This document shows positions 1 through 8,807 of a stretch of 64,000 nt of DNA, in pieces (the first letter of the stretch is position 1; every line of letters starts with the position of its first letter). The notes below the pieces were generated by a model. That model was given only the letters and a program-made list of their open reading frames with translations, searched no databases and was not told the origin of the DNA. The stretch covers positions 1 to 64,000 of the forward strand of contig NZ_AEYE02000029.1 of the NCBI RefSeq assembly GCF_000298315.2. Direction: 5' to 3'. A program made the translations under genes and the position numbers. The stretch is from Rhizobium grahamii CCGE 502 (GTDB lineage: Bacteria; Pseudomonadota; Alphaproteobacteria; Rhizobiales; Rhizobiaceae).

Positions 1-295
1 TTTTCAAAAAAAACGAGATTTCTCGCATCGCGTTGAATTCTAAGCATGATTTTCGGAGGCCCGGTTCTCTGCCCTCTGAATGCGCCGATAGCCGGGTCAT
101 TTTTACAGAAATAGCAGCGCGGAACGCGATGACGAGGTCCTTCGCCCTCACATCTTCACAATCGGATGGTCTCAAGGGCGAATGATTGCGTGCGCGCACG
201 CGGCCCATTTGACTTCCATTACCAAACTATGCACTTTTCGGCGCCAGTCAGACCTGCCCGAAGAAGCCTACCGAAAGGACGCGGATCCACCTGCC
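1..295. other. Upstream region of the M23 peptidase, no gene recognised
   Basis: This leader holds no supported gene. On the minus strand, positions 25-6 read as a short hairpin (arms CGAGA at 14-18 and TCTCG at 21-25) followed by a run of eight T, which resembles a small Rho-independent terminator. A second pairing, CCCGG at 60-64 with CCGGG at 92-96, lies just upstream in that reading direction. No minus-strand gene precedes them. A GAAAGGA purine stretch near 272-278 could be the ribosome-binding site of the peptidase gene. Confidence 0.4.
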
Positions 296-2239
296 ATGAT
301 GACGGAGAAGATGATGATCCGCTCGTTCGGCAACGAGCCGCCGCTTCTCGCTGATGGCAGACGTGCGCCCGACCGCCGCGAAGTTTCATTGCGTTGGCTT
401 TCGGGTACGTTCCTCACCGGCATCACCTCAAGCGTGTTGATGGGCGTCGCGCTATTTGCGGCGCTCGACGGACGCCAACAGCTGGCGATACCCGCCGAAG
501 CCTACGCCACGATCAATGCCGACACGCATGCGGACGATACAGATGTGACGCGCGGCGGTCGGCTGATTGCGTCCGCGATCGCCGCCAAACCGTCGGACCG
601 CAAAATCATGGAGGTCTCCACCGTCGTCCATGAGGGCGACAAGGAGGTCGTCCGTCGCCAGCCTTTCGCGCGTGTGAAGATGACGCTCGCCGCCAACCAC
701 GTGGCGACCGAAGATTATCCAAGCTTCAATCCACTGACGATCTTCGCGGCCGACGAGCCCGACGCGCAGCCGGCTGTTCGCACCGGGCAGATCTACGGCT
801 CCGATGTCGAGTCAGAGGTCAGCTTGAAGACCGTGGCTTATCCGACGACGAAATCCGATCTTCAGGTTGCAGCCGGCCTGACCCTCGATGAGATCGAGGA
901 GAACGTCCGCTCCAACGGTTCGGTCCTGACCGACGGTGCGGCTCAGGTGGCGGCCCTTTACTATGTCGATCCGCGCCGTTTCTCCAATGATGACAACGAC
1001 GTCGATCTGGCGACCGGCCTGACAGCGCGCGTTCTCGAACAGAACATGACGGTCTCGGCGCCGGAATCGATCACACCACAGACAGAAGAGTTCGCCGACG
1101 ACATCATTCCGGTGCGTCAGGATACGTCGATCACCAAGGCCATGGCGGATTCGGGCTACCCCGAGCCGCAGGCCAAGGGCGTCTCCGGCTATTTGTCGCC
1201 GCTAATCGGATCCGACGAACTGTCCAAGGGGGACGTGCTGCGCATCGGCATCTTGCAGAGGGGCGAACAGGCGAAAATCATCCGCGTCAGCGTCTATCGC
1301 GGCACCCGTCATCTCGTCACCGTGGCACTCGACGATCACGATCGCTTTGTTGCCGGCCGCGAACCGCCGCAGATCGATGCGGTCACCACCGCCTTCGACG
1401 ACAACTCGACATCGGTCCCGTCTAACCAGAACCTGCCGCGCGTGTATGACGGGATCTATCGTGCCGCACTCTCCTACGGCATGACCAAGGACATGACCGC
1501 GCTGATCATCAAGTTGCTGGCGAGCAGCGTCGATTTTCAGGCGGAGCTGCGCCCGACCGATACGCTGGAAGCCTTCTTCTCGGTCGCCGATTCCAGCGGT
1601 CAGGCAACGGAAGATTCCGAGCTTCTTTATGTGAATGCACGCTTCGGCGACACACAGACCACCTTCTACCGCTTTCAGGATCCGGAAGACGGTTCGATTG
1701 ACTACTTCGATCAGGACGGCAAAAGCATTCGGCAATTCCTGCTGCGCAATCCCGTGCCCAATGGCATCTTCAAGTCGGGCTTCGGCATGCGCCGGCACCC
1801 GATCCTTGGCTTCGCCCGCATGCACACGGGCGTCGATTGGGCCGCCCCACGCGGCACGGCGATTATCGCTGTCGGTAATGGCACCGTAGAGAAGGCCGGC
1901 TGGGATTCCGGCGGCTATGGCAACCAGACGATCGTTCGCCACGCTAACGGCTATGAATCCTCCTACAATCACCAGAGCGCGATCGCCAAGGGCGTCGTTC
2001 CCGGCGCCAAGGTACGCCAGGGCCAGGTGATCGGCTGGGTTGGAACGACCGGTGAATCCACCGGCCCGCATCTGCACTACGAGATGATCGTCAACGGCAC
2101 CAAGGTCGATCCGTTGCGCGTGCGCTTGCCGGGCGGCAAGTCGCTGAAGGGCGGGGCGCTGGCAAAGTTCGAGGATGAGCGGCAGCGCATCGATGCGCTC
2201 CTTGGCAACCAGCCGCCGCCGCAGGTAGCAAGCAAATAG
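296..2239 (+). CDS. M23 family metallopeptidase (LytM-type), membrane-anchored
   Basis: This is a probable cell-wall endopeptidase of about 647 residues. The C-terminal third has the LytM/M23 fold signature: GFGMRRHPILGFARMHTGVDW supplies the first zinc His and Asp, and HLHYE near the end supplies the second metal His. A single hydrophobic segment near the N-terminus (FLTGITSSVLMGVALFAAL) suggests a type II membrane anchor with the rest in the periplasm. The open frame extends upstream to 182, but that stretch looks non-coding, so the ATG at 296 (or the adjacent ATG at 299) is preferred. The long middle region has no motif I recognise. It converges on clpB through a shared terminator. Substrate (peptidoglycan cross-links) is inferred from the family. 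Confidence 0.85.
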   Translation: MMTEKMMIRSFGNEPPLLADGRRAPDRREVSLRWLSGTFLTGITSSVLMGVALFAALDGRQQLAIPAEAYATINADTHADDTDVTRGGRLIASAIAAKPSDRKIMEVSTVVHEGDKEVVRRQPFARVKMTLAANHVATEDYPSFNPLTIFAADEPDAQPAVRTGQIYGSDVESEVSLKTVAYPTTKSDLQVAAGLTLDEIEENVRSNGSVLTDGAAQVAALYYVDPRRFSNDDNDVDLATGLTARVLEQNMTVSAPESITPQTEEFADDIIPVRQDTSITKAMADSGYPEPQAKGVSGYLSPLIGSDELSKGDVLRIGILQRGEQAKIIRVSVYRGTRHLVTVALDDHDRFVAGREPPQIDAVTTAFDDNSTSVPSNQNLPRVYDGIYRAALSYGMTKDMTALIIKLLASSVDFQAELRPTDTLEAFFSVADSSGQATEDSELLYVNARFGDTQTTFYRFQDPEDGSIDYFDQDGKSIRQFLLRNPVPNGIFKSGFGMRRHPILGFARMHTGVDWAAPRGTAIIAVGNGTVEKAGWDSGGYGNQTIVRHANGYESSYNHQSAIAKGVVPGAKVRQGQVIGWVGTTGESTGPHLHYEMIVNGTKVDPLRVRLPGGKSLKGGALAKFEDERQRIDALLGNQPPPQVASK

Positions 2240-2248
2240 CATCCCACA

Positions 2249-2274
2249 AAAATGGCGGCCGAGGCCGCCATTTT
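2249..2274. terminator. Bidirectional Rho-independent terminator
   Basis: A perfect 11-bp stem (AAAATGGCGGC at 2249-2259 pairing with GCCGCCATTTT at 2264-2274) closes a four-base loop. It is flanked by A and T runs on opposite sides, so it can stop transcription from the M23 peptidase on the plus strand and from clpB on the minus strand. Confidence 0.85.
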
Positions 2275-2293
2275 CCTTCCTGGTATCCAGAGC

Positions 2294-4897
2294 TTAAGCC
2301 GCTTCGTTGACCGCGGAATTGCGCGTGCGGAACAATAGCCGGTCGGTGCCGCTGGTGATCTTCACCGTGGAGCCGTCAGGCACCTGACCGGAGAGGATCT
2401 GTTCGGCGAGCGGATCCTGAACGTACTTCTGGATCACCCGCTTCAGCGGGCGCGCGCCATAAACAGGGTCGTAACCCTTGTTGGCGAGCCAGTTGCGAGC
2501 ATCGTCGTCGAGTTCGAGCGTGATCTTGCGCTCGGCAAGCAGGGCAACCAGACGCTTCAGCTGGATATCGACGATCGCGCCCATTTCCTCGCGCTTCAGG
2601 CGATGGAACAGAATGATTTCGTCGATACGGTTCAGGAATTCCGGCCGGAAATGACCGCGCACGACCTCCATCACCTGTTCACGAACCGCTTCGCTGTCGT
2701 CCCCGTCCTTCAGTTGGGTCAGGTATTCGGCGCCGAGGTTCGACGTCATGATGATCATCGTGTTGCGGAAATCGACCGTCCGGCCCTGGCCATCCGTGAG
2801 GCGACCATCGTCCAGAACCTGCAGCAGGATGTTGAAGACATCAGGATGCGCCTTCTCGATCTCGTCGAACAAGACAACCTGATACGGCCTCCTGCGAACG
2901 GCTTCCGTCAGCGCGCCGCCTTCATCGTAACCGACATAGCCGGGAGGCGCACCGATGAGCCGGGCGACGGAGTGCTTCTCCATGTACTCGGACATATCCA
3001 TGCGCACCATCGCCGTTTCGTCGTCGAAGAGGAAGCGGGCAAGCGCCTTGGTCAGCTCCGTCTTGCCGACGCCGGTCGGACCGAGGAAGATGAACGAGCC
3101 GATCGGCCGGTTCGGATCCTGCAGACCGGCGCGCGCACGGCGCACGGCACGCGAAACGGCCTGAACCGCATCACCTTGGCCGATCACCGATTTCGCCAGC
3201 TCGTCTTCCATCCTGAGCAACTTGTCGCGTTCGCCTTCCAGCATCTTGTCGACGGGGATACCGGTCCAGCGGGAAACGACATGCGCGATGTTGTCGGGGG
3301 TCACGACCTCCTGCACCATGGCGCTGCGATCGCTGTCCTGCTGTTCGGCTTCGCCAAGCTTCTTTTCCAGTTCCGGAATGACGCCGTAGGTGAGTTCGCC
3401 GGCGCGCTGGAACTCGCCCTTGCGCTGGGCGATCGCGAGATCGTTGCGCGCTTCGTCCAACTGCTTCTTCAGGTCTGCCGCCAGGCCAAGCTTCTGCTTT
3501 TCCGCCTGCCAGCGGGCGGTCAGCGCATCGGCTTCTTCCTCGAGACCGGTCAGCTCTGTTTCAAGCCGCACCAGCCGGTCGGCAGACGCCGTATCGGTTT
3601 CCTTCTTCAGCGCTTCGCGCTCGATTTTCAGCTGCATGATGCGGCGATCGAGTTCATCCAGCTCCTCAGGCTTGGAATCCACCTGCATGCGCAGCCGCGC
3701 AGCGGCTTCATCCATCAGGTCGATGGCCTTGTCAGGAAGGAAGCGGTCGGTGATGTAGCGGTTGGAAAGCGTCGCAGCTGCAACCAGGGCCGAATCCGAG
3801 ATCCGGACCTTGTGATGCTGCTCATACTTTTCCTTGAGACCGCGTAGGATCGAGATCGTGTCCTCGACAGTCGGCTCCTCGACCATGACAGGCTGGAAGC
3901 GGCGGGCAAGGGCCGGATCTTTTTCGACATGCTTGCGGTATTCGTCGAGCGTGGTCGCACCGACGCAATGCAGCTCGCCGCGAGCAAGCGCTGGCTTCAG
4001 CAGGTTGGAGGCGTCCATCGCCCCATCCGCCTTGCCGGCACCGACAAGCGTGTGCATTTCGTCGATGAAGAGGATGATCTCGCCGTTTTCGGCCTGCACC
4101 TCGTTCAGGACTGCCTTCAGACGCTCCTCGAACTCGCCACGATATTTGGCGCCAGCAATCAGTGCACCCATATCGAGCGCCATCAGCTTCTTGTCCTTGA
4201 GAGACTCCGGCACGTCGCCATTGACGATGCGCAGCGCAAGGCCTTCGACGATGGCGGTCTTGCCGACGCCCGGCTCGCCGATCAGCACCGGATTGTTCTT
4301 GGTGCGGCGCGACAGAACCTGGATCGTGCGGCGGATTTCGTCGTCACGGCCGATGACGGGATCGAGTTTGCCTTCGCGGGCTTCGCTGGTCAGATCGCGA
4401 GCGTACTTCTTCAGCGAATCGAAGCCCTGTTCGGCGTTCGAGCTGTCTGCGGTACGGCCCTTGCGGATCTCGTTGATGACCTGATTGAGCGCAAGCGCGG
4501 TGACGCCGGCGTTCTTCAATGTCGTGGATGTCGAGGCCGAAGTCTCGATCGCCAGAGCCTGCAATAGGCGCTCGACGGTGACGAAACTGTCGCCGGCTTT
4601 CTTCGATGCCTCTTCGGCGGTCGAAAGAACCTTGGCAAGCGGCTGCGCAAGATAGATCTGCCCGTTGCCGCCGGAGACTTTCGGCAGCTTGGCAAGTGCG
4701 GCGTCGTTGGCAAGGCGCGCGGCCTTGGGATCACCGCCGGCGCGCTCGATCAGCGAAGCGGCCATGCCCTGGTCGTCGTCGAGCAGGACTTTCAGAACAT
4801 GCTCGGGGGTGAATTGCTGGTGCCCCTGCGCAAGCGCATAGGTCTGGGCGGACTGAATAAAACCGCGCACCCGCTCGGAGTATTTTTCGATATTCAT
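2294..4897 (-). CDS. clpB: ATP-dependent disaggregase ClpB
   Basis: ClpB is the Hsp104-family AAA+ chaperone that works with DnaK to extract polypeptides from aggregates in the cytoplasm. The 867 residues match the usual family length. Visible features are the Clp-N repeat region (about 1-150), the first Walker A GEPGVGKT at 207-214 with Walker [14 protein letters not shown], a middle coiled-coil region rich in Lys, Glu and Leu (about 400-530), and a second Walker A GPTGVGKT near 610 followed by the D2-small domain. The start [10 protein letters not shown] is typical. It stands alone, and a sigma-32-like promoter lies about 125 bases upstream (5023-5051), which fits heat induction. Confidence 0.98.
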   Translation of the reverse strand: MNIEKYSERVRGFIQSAQTYALAQGHQQFTPEHVLKVLLDDDQGMAASLIERAGGDPKAARLANDAALAKLPKVSGGNGQIYLAQPLAKVLSTAEEASKKAGDSFVTVERLLQALAIETSASTSTTLKNAGVTALALNQVINEIRKGRTADSSNAEQGFDSLKKYARDLTSEAREGKLDPVIGRDDEIRRTIQVLSRRTKNNPVLIGEPGVGKTAIVEGLALRIVNGDVPESLKDKKLMALDMGALIAGAKYRGEFEERLKAVLNEVQAENGEIILFIDEMHTLVGAGKADGAMDASNLLKPALARGELHCVGATTLDEYRKHVEKDPALARRFQPVMVEEPTVEDTISILRGLKEKYEQHHKVRISDSALVAAATLSNRYITDRFLPDKAIDLMDEAAARLRMQVDSKPEELDELDRRIMQLKIEREALKKETDTASADRLVRLETELTGLEEEADALTARWQAEKQKLGLAADLKKQLDEARNDLAIAQRKGEFQRAGELTYGVIPELEKKLGEAEQQDSDRSAMVQEVVTPDNIAHVVSRWTGIPVDKMLEGERDKLLRMEDELAKSVIGQGDAVQAVSRAVRRARAGLQDPNRPIGSFIFLGPTGVGKTELTKALARFLFDDETAMVRMDMSEYMEKHSVARLIGAPPGYVGYDEGGALTEAVRRRPYQVVLFDEIEKAHPDVFNILLQVLDDGRLTDGQGRTVDFRNTMIIMTSNLGAEYLTQLKDGDDSEAVREQVMEVVRGHFRPEFLNRIDEIILFHRLKREEMGAIVDIQLKRLVALLAERKITLELDDDARNWLANKGYDPVYGARPLKRVIQKYVQDPLAEQILSGQVPDGSTVKITSGTDRLLFRTRNSAVNEAA

Positions 4898-5022
4898 ACT
4901 GTACCTCCATAAATCGCCCTGCCCTCATAAGGCACAGGCCGATGACTGAGATTGAGCTCCCTCAAACGGCAAGCTCATCGTTCCGCCGCGTTTGGGATTT
5001 GCGGCTGACGAACTTGGGCTGG

Positions 5023-5051
5023 ATATGGTAGAGGATTTCAAAAGTTTAAAG
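5023..5051 (-). promoter_or_regulatory. Sigma-32 (RpoH)-like promoter of clpB
   Basis: Read on the minus strand, CTTTAA (5051-5046) stands 17 bases from CCATAT (5028-5023). This is close to the RpoH consensus CTTGAA-N13-17-CCCCATNT, with one mismatch in the -35 element. It lies upstream of clpB, a classic RpoH target. The call comes from matching by eye, with no scoring. Confidence 0.5.
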
Positions 5052-5060
5052 AGGCGATGA

Positions 5061-5322
5061 CGCGAAAAACCCGCCGCCATGCGACCGAGGGTTCATCCGC
5101 GGCACCGGCCCTCACACTCCGTAACCAAGCTCACATCGGATCGATGCTGACGACCCGGCCGGAACCCGAGACGGTGCACCTCGATGCGTCCTGACCCGTT
5201 CCCATTGTCAGTACCCAGTTCGGCCCAGACCTCTCGGCTCCATTGGCGACACTGGTGCCACGGCGGGCGTTCTGAAACTCGTCCGCACGAACGGTTGCAT
5301 GCCCGTGCTCACCGAGAACGGT
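5061..5322. other. Gap between clpB promoter and DUF1254 gene, nothing recognised
   Basis: Together with the clpB promoter region this makes a stretch of about 425 bases without a gene (4898-5322). Short open frames here are out-of-frame extensions of the neighbouring DUF1254 gene and lack family similarity or a convincing ribosome-binding site. No clear terminator for the DUF1254 gene was found. Confidence 0.5.
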
Positions 5323-6774
5323 TTACTTGACCTCCACAATATCGTTGGGCTTCCAAGAGCCGTCAAACGCAGGTTGCGTTGGCCCGTAGATACGGATGTA
5401 GCTGAACCAGCCACGTCCGGGTTGGGTCTTGATCCAGCGGCTTTCGCCGTCATTCGGCGCCGTTGGACCGAAATACAGATCCACTGGTTTTGACGTGTCG
5501 ATATCCTTCAGCTCGAAAAGGGAGCGGAGCGCGGCCTTGTCCTGATCCGTCTGCACTTCGGAACGCGTCTGTGCGTCGTAGAGCGTCACCGACCAGAACA
5601 GCTTGCCCGGAACCGGTTGCGGAATCGTCAGCTTGTAGCTCTTGCCGCCGTCCAGAAACGCGCCGCTGCTGTCACGGGCGCCAAGCCAATAGAGCGATCC
5701 GGCACCGGCGGACCGCCGAAACATGGCGGGCGACGTGACAATCGCCTGCGCGAACCAGCGATCGCGTGCCTCCAGATCGACGCCCATCGGCGTCTCGAAC
5801 TGAGTAACGTTGGGAACGAGCTCGACCCACTCCCATTTGCGGTCCGGCCACGCAATACGATCTGGCCGGTCGCTATCGAACGCCGATACGATAAGCTGGT
5901 CACGACCAGCCTTCGCAGCTTTTTCGAGGATAGCTTTCGTATGGTCATCCGGCGTAAATGGCTTGCCCTTTTCGATACCGAGCGTCGCGAGCAGTCCGTA
6001 CATCGGCGTGAATTTCTCGACGAGCGGTTCCTCGTCGATGATCCGCTTCAATACTTCCCAGAACTGGATGTTGTCCTCCCATTTGAGAGAGGTGCTGTCC
6101 ATCGCCTTTTCGGTGGTGTCGATGATCGCCATCGGCTTCGGATTTTTGGCCGCGCTCAACGGATAGACCTTGATGGCATGCAGCGCCTTCAGTGCCTTGT
6201 CCTGATCGCCACCGACCGGCAGAGCGCGTACGGCAAGCAAAACCTTGTAAGTTGCGGACTTCCCGACGTAGTAGCCCTTCGGCACCTTACCCTTGTAGTC
6301 GGGCGGCAGGATGAGATGCTTCCCGCCCTTTCCGCCGTCGGGCCCGGGGATTCCCATGTCGAGGACCCAGCTCTGGTTATGGTCGTTGATCAGGCCGATA
6401 TAGGCGCCTGGCGGAAGCTCCACGACCATCGGGCCGTCCTTCAGGTCAAGCGTTGCCGATCCATAGGGCGTATCGGAGTTGAGCGTAAAGCCCACCTGCC
6501 TCGGACCTGCGGCGGCCGCGCCAAGACCCTCGTTGTCCTTGATCCCGGCCACGCGGTTGCCGTTGAAGATGCCTTCCACCGATACGGTCGGATACCAGAA
6601 ACGGTAGGCCGTGATGGCGCGTTGGAAGAGTGCGTCCTCACGCACTTTTTCGGTGGTTGTAGCGGTCGGAAAGCCTTTGTCAAAGATGTAGCCTGTTTGA
6701 GGCGCGTCTTCTGCCCAGACCGTAGAACTCATGAGAAATGCGACGAGCAGCGAGGCGCCCAACTTGGCTTTCAT
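5323..6774 (-). CDS. DUF1254/DUF1214 domain exported protein
   Basis: The protein (about 483 residues) begins with a Sec signal peptide, MKAKLGASLLVAFLMSSTVWA, cleaved probably after WAEDA or just before it, so it should be periplasmic. The N-terminal half has the DUF1254 pattern (ALFQRAITAYRFWYPTVSVEG) and the C-terminal half the DUF1214 pattern (LFWSVTLYDAQTRSEVQTDQ). The start at 6774 is chosen because AAGGAG lies nine bases upstream; an ATG at 6795 precedes it in frame but would place that Shine-Dalgarno inside the gene. The function of the family is not established. A relative lies at the right edge of this window. A 16-bp motif shared with the arylsulfatase gene sits at 6829-6844, suggesting co-regulation. 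Confidence 0.85.
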   Translation of the reverse strand: MKAKLGASLLVAFLMSSTVWAEDAPQTGYIFDKGFPTATTTEKVREDALFQRAITAYRFWYPTVSVEGIFNGNRVAGIKDNEGLGAAAAGPRQVGFTLNSDTPYGSATLDLKDGPMVVELPPGAYIGLINDHNQSWVLDMGIPGPDGGKGGKHLILPPDYKGKVPKGYYVGKSATYKVLLAVRALPVGGDQDKALKALHAIKVYPLSAAKNPKPMAIIDTTEKAMDSTSLKWEDNIQFWEVLKRIIDEEPLVEKFTPMYGLLATLGIEKGKPFTPDDHTKAILEKAAKAGRDQLIVSAFDSDRPDRIAWPDRKWEWVELVPNVTQFETPMGVDLEARDRWFAQAIVTSPAMFRRSAGAGSLYWLGARDSSGAFLDGGKSYKLTIPQPVPGKLFWSVTLYDAQTRSEVQTDQDKAALRSLFELKDIDTSKPVDLYFGPTAPNDGESRWIKTQPGRGWFSYIRIYGPTQPAFDGSWKPNDIVEVK

Positions 6775-6828
6775 GACGACATCTCCTTTTGTCATGAGCG
6801 GAGTAGCGTCGAAGCCAGTGCCAAATCC

Positions 6829-6844
6829 AAGTACGTTACGGTAA
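6829..6844 (-). promoter_or_regulatory. Shared 16-bp motif upstream of DUF1254 gene (site 1)
   Basis: The plus-strand sequence AAGTACGTTACGGTAA is identical to the one at 8668-8683 upstream of the arylsulfatase gene. On the minus strand it contains TTACCGTAA, a 9-bp near-perfect palindrome, overlapping GTA-ACG-TAC. It ends 55 bases upstream of the chosen start codon. The size and symmetry suit a TetR-type operator, but no regulator gene is adjacent. Confidence 0.5.
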
Positions 6845-6892
6845 CAGGCCCGGCATTTACGTCGGGATTTACGCGACAGTTCAACGAGAGAT

Positions 6893-6923
6893 CCCGCGCC
6901 GTGCTGTTTCCAGCCGGCGCGGG
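6893..6923 (-). terminator. Hairpin downstream of arylsulfatase gene
   Basis: A perfect 9-bp GC-rich stem (CCCGCGCCG at 6893-6901 with CGGCGCGGG at 6915-6923) encloses a 13-base loop just after the arylsulfatase stop codon. There is no T-run, so it may be a weak terminator or simply an mRNA 3-prime stabilising hairpin. Confidence 0.45.
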
Positions 6924-6939
6924 CTATCGTTGTGATGCC

Positions 6940-8592
6940 TTATTGCGGGGCGAGCCGCTCAAGGTCGTTCAGACGCTTCAGGGCCGCTTGCTGGCGAAGC
7001 AGTCCGTAGTTGATGCCGCTCGCGTTCAGCGAACTGCCCTCCTGATACGGGAACTGGTCGAAGTCGGAGAAAAAGTCCTTGATCTTCCCCTGGATCGGCA
7101 CGAGCAGCCACATGTTCCGGGCAAGGAACTCGATTGCTCCACCGCCGTCCTCCATGCCGCGCTCGTAAGGATCCATTCGCAGATTGGCAATGTTGGCCCA
7201 TGCCGGCACTTCGCGTGTGGCTGTCGCGATATTGCCGTGGCTGGCGACGGCGAAGCTCAGCTTCCAGTCGTTCCAGCGGATCGCATTGAGATTGCCTCCC
7301 TGGTCGAAATAGTAGACCGAGTCGCGTGGACCGCTCTGCGCCTCGCCCTTCAGGAAAGGCATTAGATCATAGCCGTCCAGATGAACCTTGAAATCCTTGG
7401 TCCCTGACTTGAACCCGGATTTCATCTGCTCCTTGATGTCGGATACACCGGCGGCGCTTGCGAACGTCGGCATCCAGTCCATCAGCGTAACGATCTCGTT
7501 CACCTCAGTCCCGGGTTTGACGACGCCCGGCCAGCGAACCATCATCGGAATGCGGAAGCCGCCCTCCCATGTCGTGCCCTTTTCGCCGTGGAACATCGTC
7601 TGCGCGCCGTCTGGCCACAGCGCAAGCTCGGCACCGTTGTCAGTCGTGTAGAGAACGATGGTGTTGTCGGCGATGCCGAGCTGATCCAGCTGATCGAGAA
7701 GCTGGCCGACATGGCCGTCGTGCTCGACCATGCCGTCGGCATGGATGCCCTTCCCCGTCTTGCCGAGCGAGTCCGCCTTGAGGTGGGTGAAGACGTGCAT
7801 GCGTGTCGAGTTGAACCAGACGAAGAACGGCTTGTCAGCCTTGGCCTGGCGATCGATAAAATTCTTGGCTGCTCCAAGAAACTCTTCGTCGATCGTTTCC
7901 ATGCGCTTCGTGTTCAGCGCTCCGGTATCCTCGATCTTGCCATCGGCGCTTGACTTGATCACGCCGCGCGGCCCGAATTGCCGGCGGAAGGCCGGATCCT
8001 TCGGATAGAAATAGCCTTCTGGTTCCTCTTCGGCGTTGAGGTGGTAGAGGTTGCCGAAGAACTCGTCGAACCCATGCTTGGTCGGCAGGTGCTGATCCTG
8101 GTCGCCGAGGTGGTTCTTGCCGAACTGGCCGGTCGCGTACCCTTGTGTCTTCATGACATCGGCAATCGTCGGCATCCAGTCCTGAATACCGTGCGGATCG
8201 CCCGGCATGCCGATCGTCAGCAGGCCGGTGCGGAACGGTTCCTGTCCGAGAATGAACGAAGCACGACCGGCTGTGCAGCTCTGCTGGCCATAGGAGTCGG
8301 TGAAGATCGCGCCCTCTCTTGCGATGCGATCGATATTGGGCGTGCGATAGCCCATCAGCCCCATCGTGTAGGCACTGATCTGCGGAATGCCGATGTCATC
8401 ACCGAAGATGACCAGGATGTTCGGCTTCTTGCCGGATGGTGCCGCGGTCTGCGCCTGGGCTGCCGCGGAACTCGCCATGCTGGCGACCGTGACAGCCCCG
8501 GCAGCAAGGGCTGTCGACCCGATCAGCAGATTGCGGCGGGTGAGGTTGCTGGTGTCGGTGGAAGGTGCTCGTACGTTGTCGTCGCAAGCCAT
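6940..8592 (-). CDS. Tat-exported arylsulfatase
   Basis: This 550-residue sulfatase hydrolyses sulfate esters in the periplasm or outside. A twin-arginine signal (TRRNLL at 18-23, then a hydrophobic AAGAVTVASMASSAAA stretch) marks Tat export. The metal site Asp pair (FGDD at 63-66) precedes the formylglycine motif CTAGR at 106-110, in which Cys106 must be oxidised to formylglycine by a maturation enzyme not seen here. GGGAG nine bases upstream supports the start. The preceding gene on the same strand is DUF4167, separated by a terminator. The following gene is the DUF1254 protein, whose upstream region carries the same 16-bp motif as this gene. The substrate cannot be deduced. Confidence 0.93.
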   Translation of the reverse strand: MACDDNVRAPSTDTSNLTRRNLLIGSTALAAGAVTVASMASSAAAQAQTAAPSGKKPNILVIFGDDIGIPQISAYTMGLMGYRTPNIDRIAREGAIFTDSYGQQSCTAGRASFILGQEPFRTGLLTIGMPGDPHGIQDWMPTIADVMKTQGYATGQFGKNHLGDQDQHLPTKHGFDEFFGNLYHLNAEEEPEGYFYPKDPAFRRQFGPRGVIKSSADGKIEDTGALNTKRMETIDEEFLGAAKNFIDRQAKADKPFFVWFNSTRMHVFTHLKADSLGKTGKGIHADGMVEHDGHVGQLLDQLDQLGIADNTIVLYTTDNGAELALWPDGAQTMFHGEKGTTWEGGFRIPMMVRWPGVVKPGTEVNEIVTLMDWMPTFASAAGVSDIKEQMKSGFKSGTKDFKVHLDGYDLMPFLKGEAQSGPRDSVYYFDQGGNLNAIRWNDWKLSFAVASHGNIATATREVPAWANIANLRMDPYERGMEDGGGAIEFLARNMWLLVPIQGKIKDFFSDFDQFPYQEGSSLNASGINYGLLRQQAALKRLNDLERLAPQ

Positions 8593-8667
8593 GTCGCGTG
8601 TCTCCCGTCAAACGTGGTGCTGAGATGCATTCGCGTTTCAATGGAGACACAGGCGCGACGAGGACAT

Positions 8668-8683
8668 AAGTACGTTACGGTAA
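8668..8683 (-). promoter_or_regulatory. Shared 16-bp motif upstream of arylsulfatase gene (site 2)
   Basis: AAGTACGTTACGGTAA (plus strand) is identical to the site at 6829-6844 and ends 76 bases upstream of the arylsulfatase start codon. Two identical 16-mers in front of two neighbouring genes encoding exported proteins suggest one shared regulator. Confidence 0.5.
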
Positions 8684-8747
8684 ATACACCGCACTTTAAC
8701 GTTCGGTCGAGGCCGCATTCCAACGGAGAAACGGCTCCCAAAAGCAA

Positions 8748-8773
8748 AAAGGCCGCTCCGAAGAGCGACCTTT
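8748..8773 (-). terminator. Terminator of the DUF4167 gene
   Basis: On the minus strand an 11-position stem with one mismatch and a UUCG tetraloop (loop at 8759-8762) is followed by TTTTTGC. It sits 35 bases after the DUF4167 stop codon and separates it from the arylsulfatase promoter. Confidence 0.75.
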
Positions 8774-8781
8774 CTATACAC

Positions 8782-8797
8782 AAGTACGGAACGGTGA
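8782..8797 (-). promoter_or_regulatory. Third, diverged copy of the 16-bp motif
   Basis: AAGTACGGAACGGTGA matches the two identical sites in 13 of 16 positions. It lies between the DUF4167 stop codon and its terminator, so it is upstream of the arylsulfatase gene but beyond the terminator. It may be a second operator half or chance. Confidence 0.3.
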
Positions 8798-8807
8798 AAC
8801 GATCCGC

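Noticed and set aside
2603-3847. 414-codon plus-strand frame opposite clpB
   Set aside because: Antisense shadow of clpB without ribosome-binding site or motif.
5617-7365. 582-codon plus-strand frame across the DUF1254 and arylsulfatase genes
   Set aside because: It spans two real genes and their gap in antisense, with no recognisable domain.
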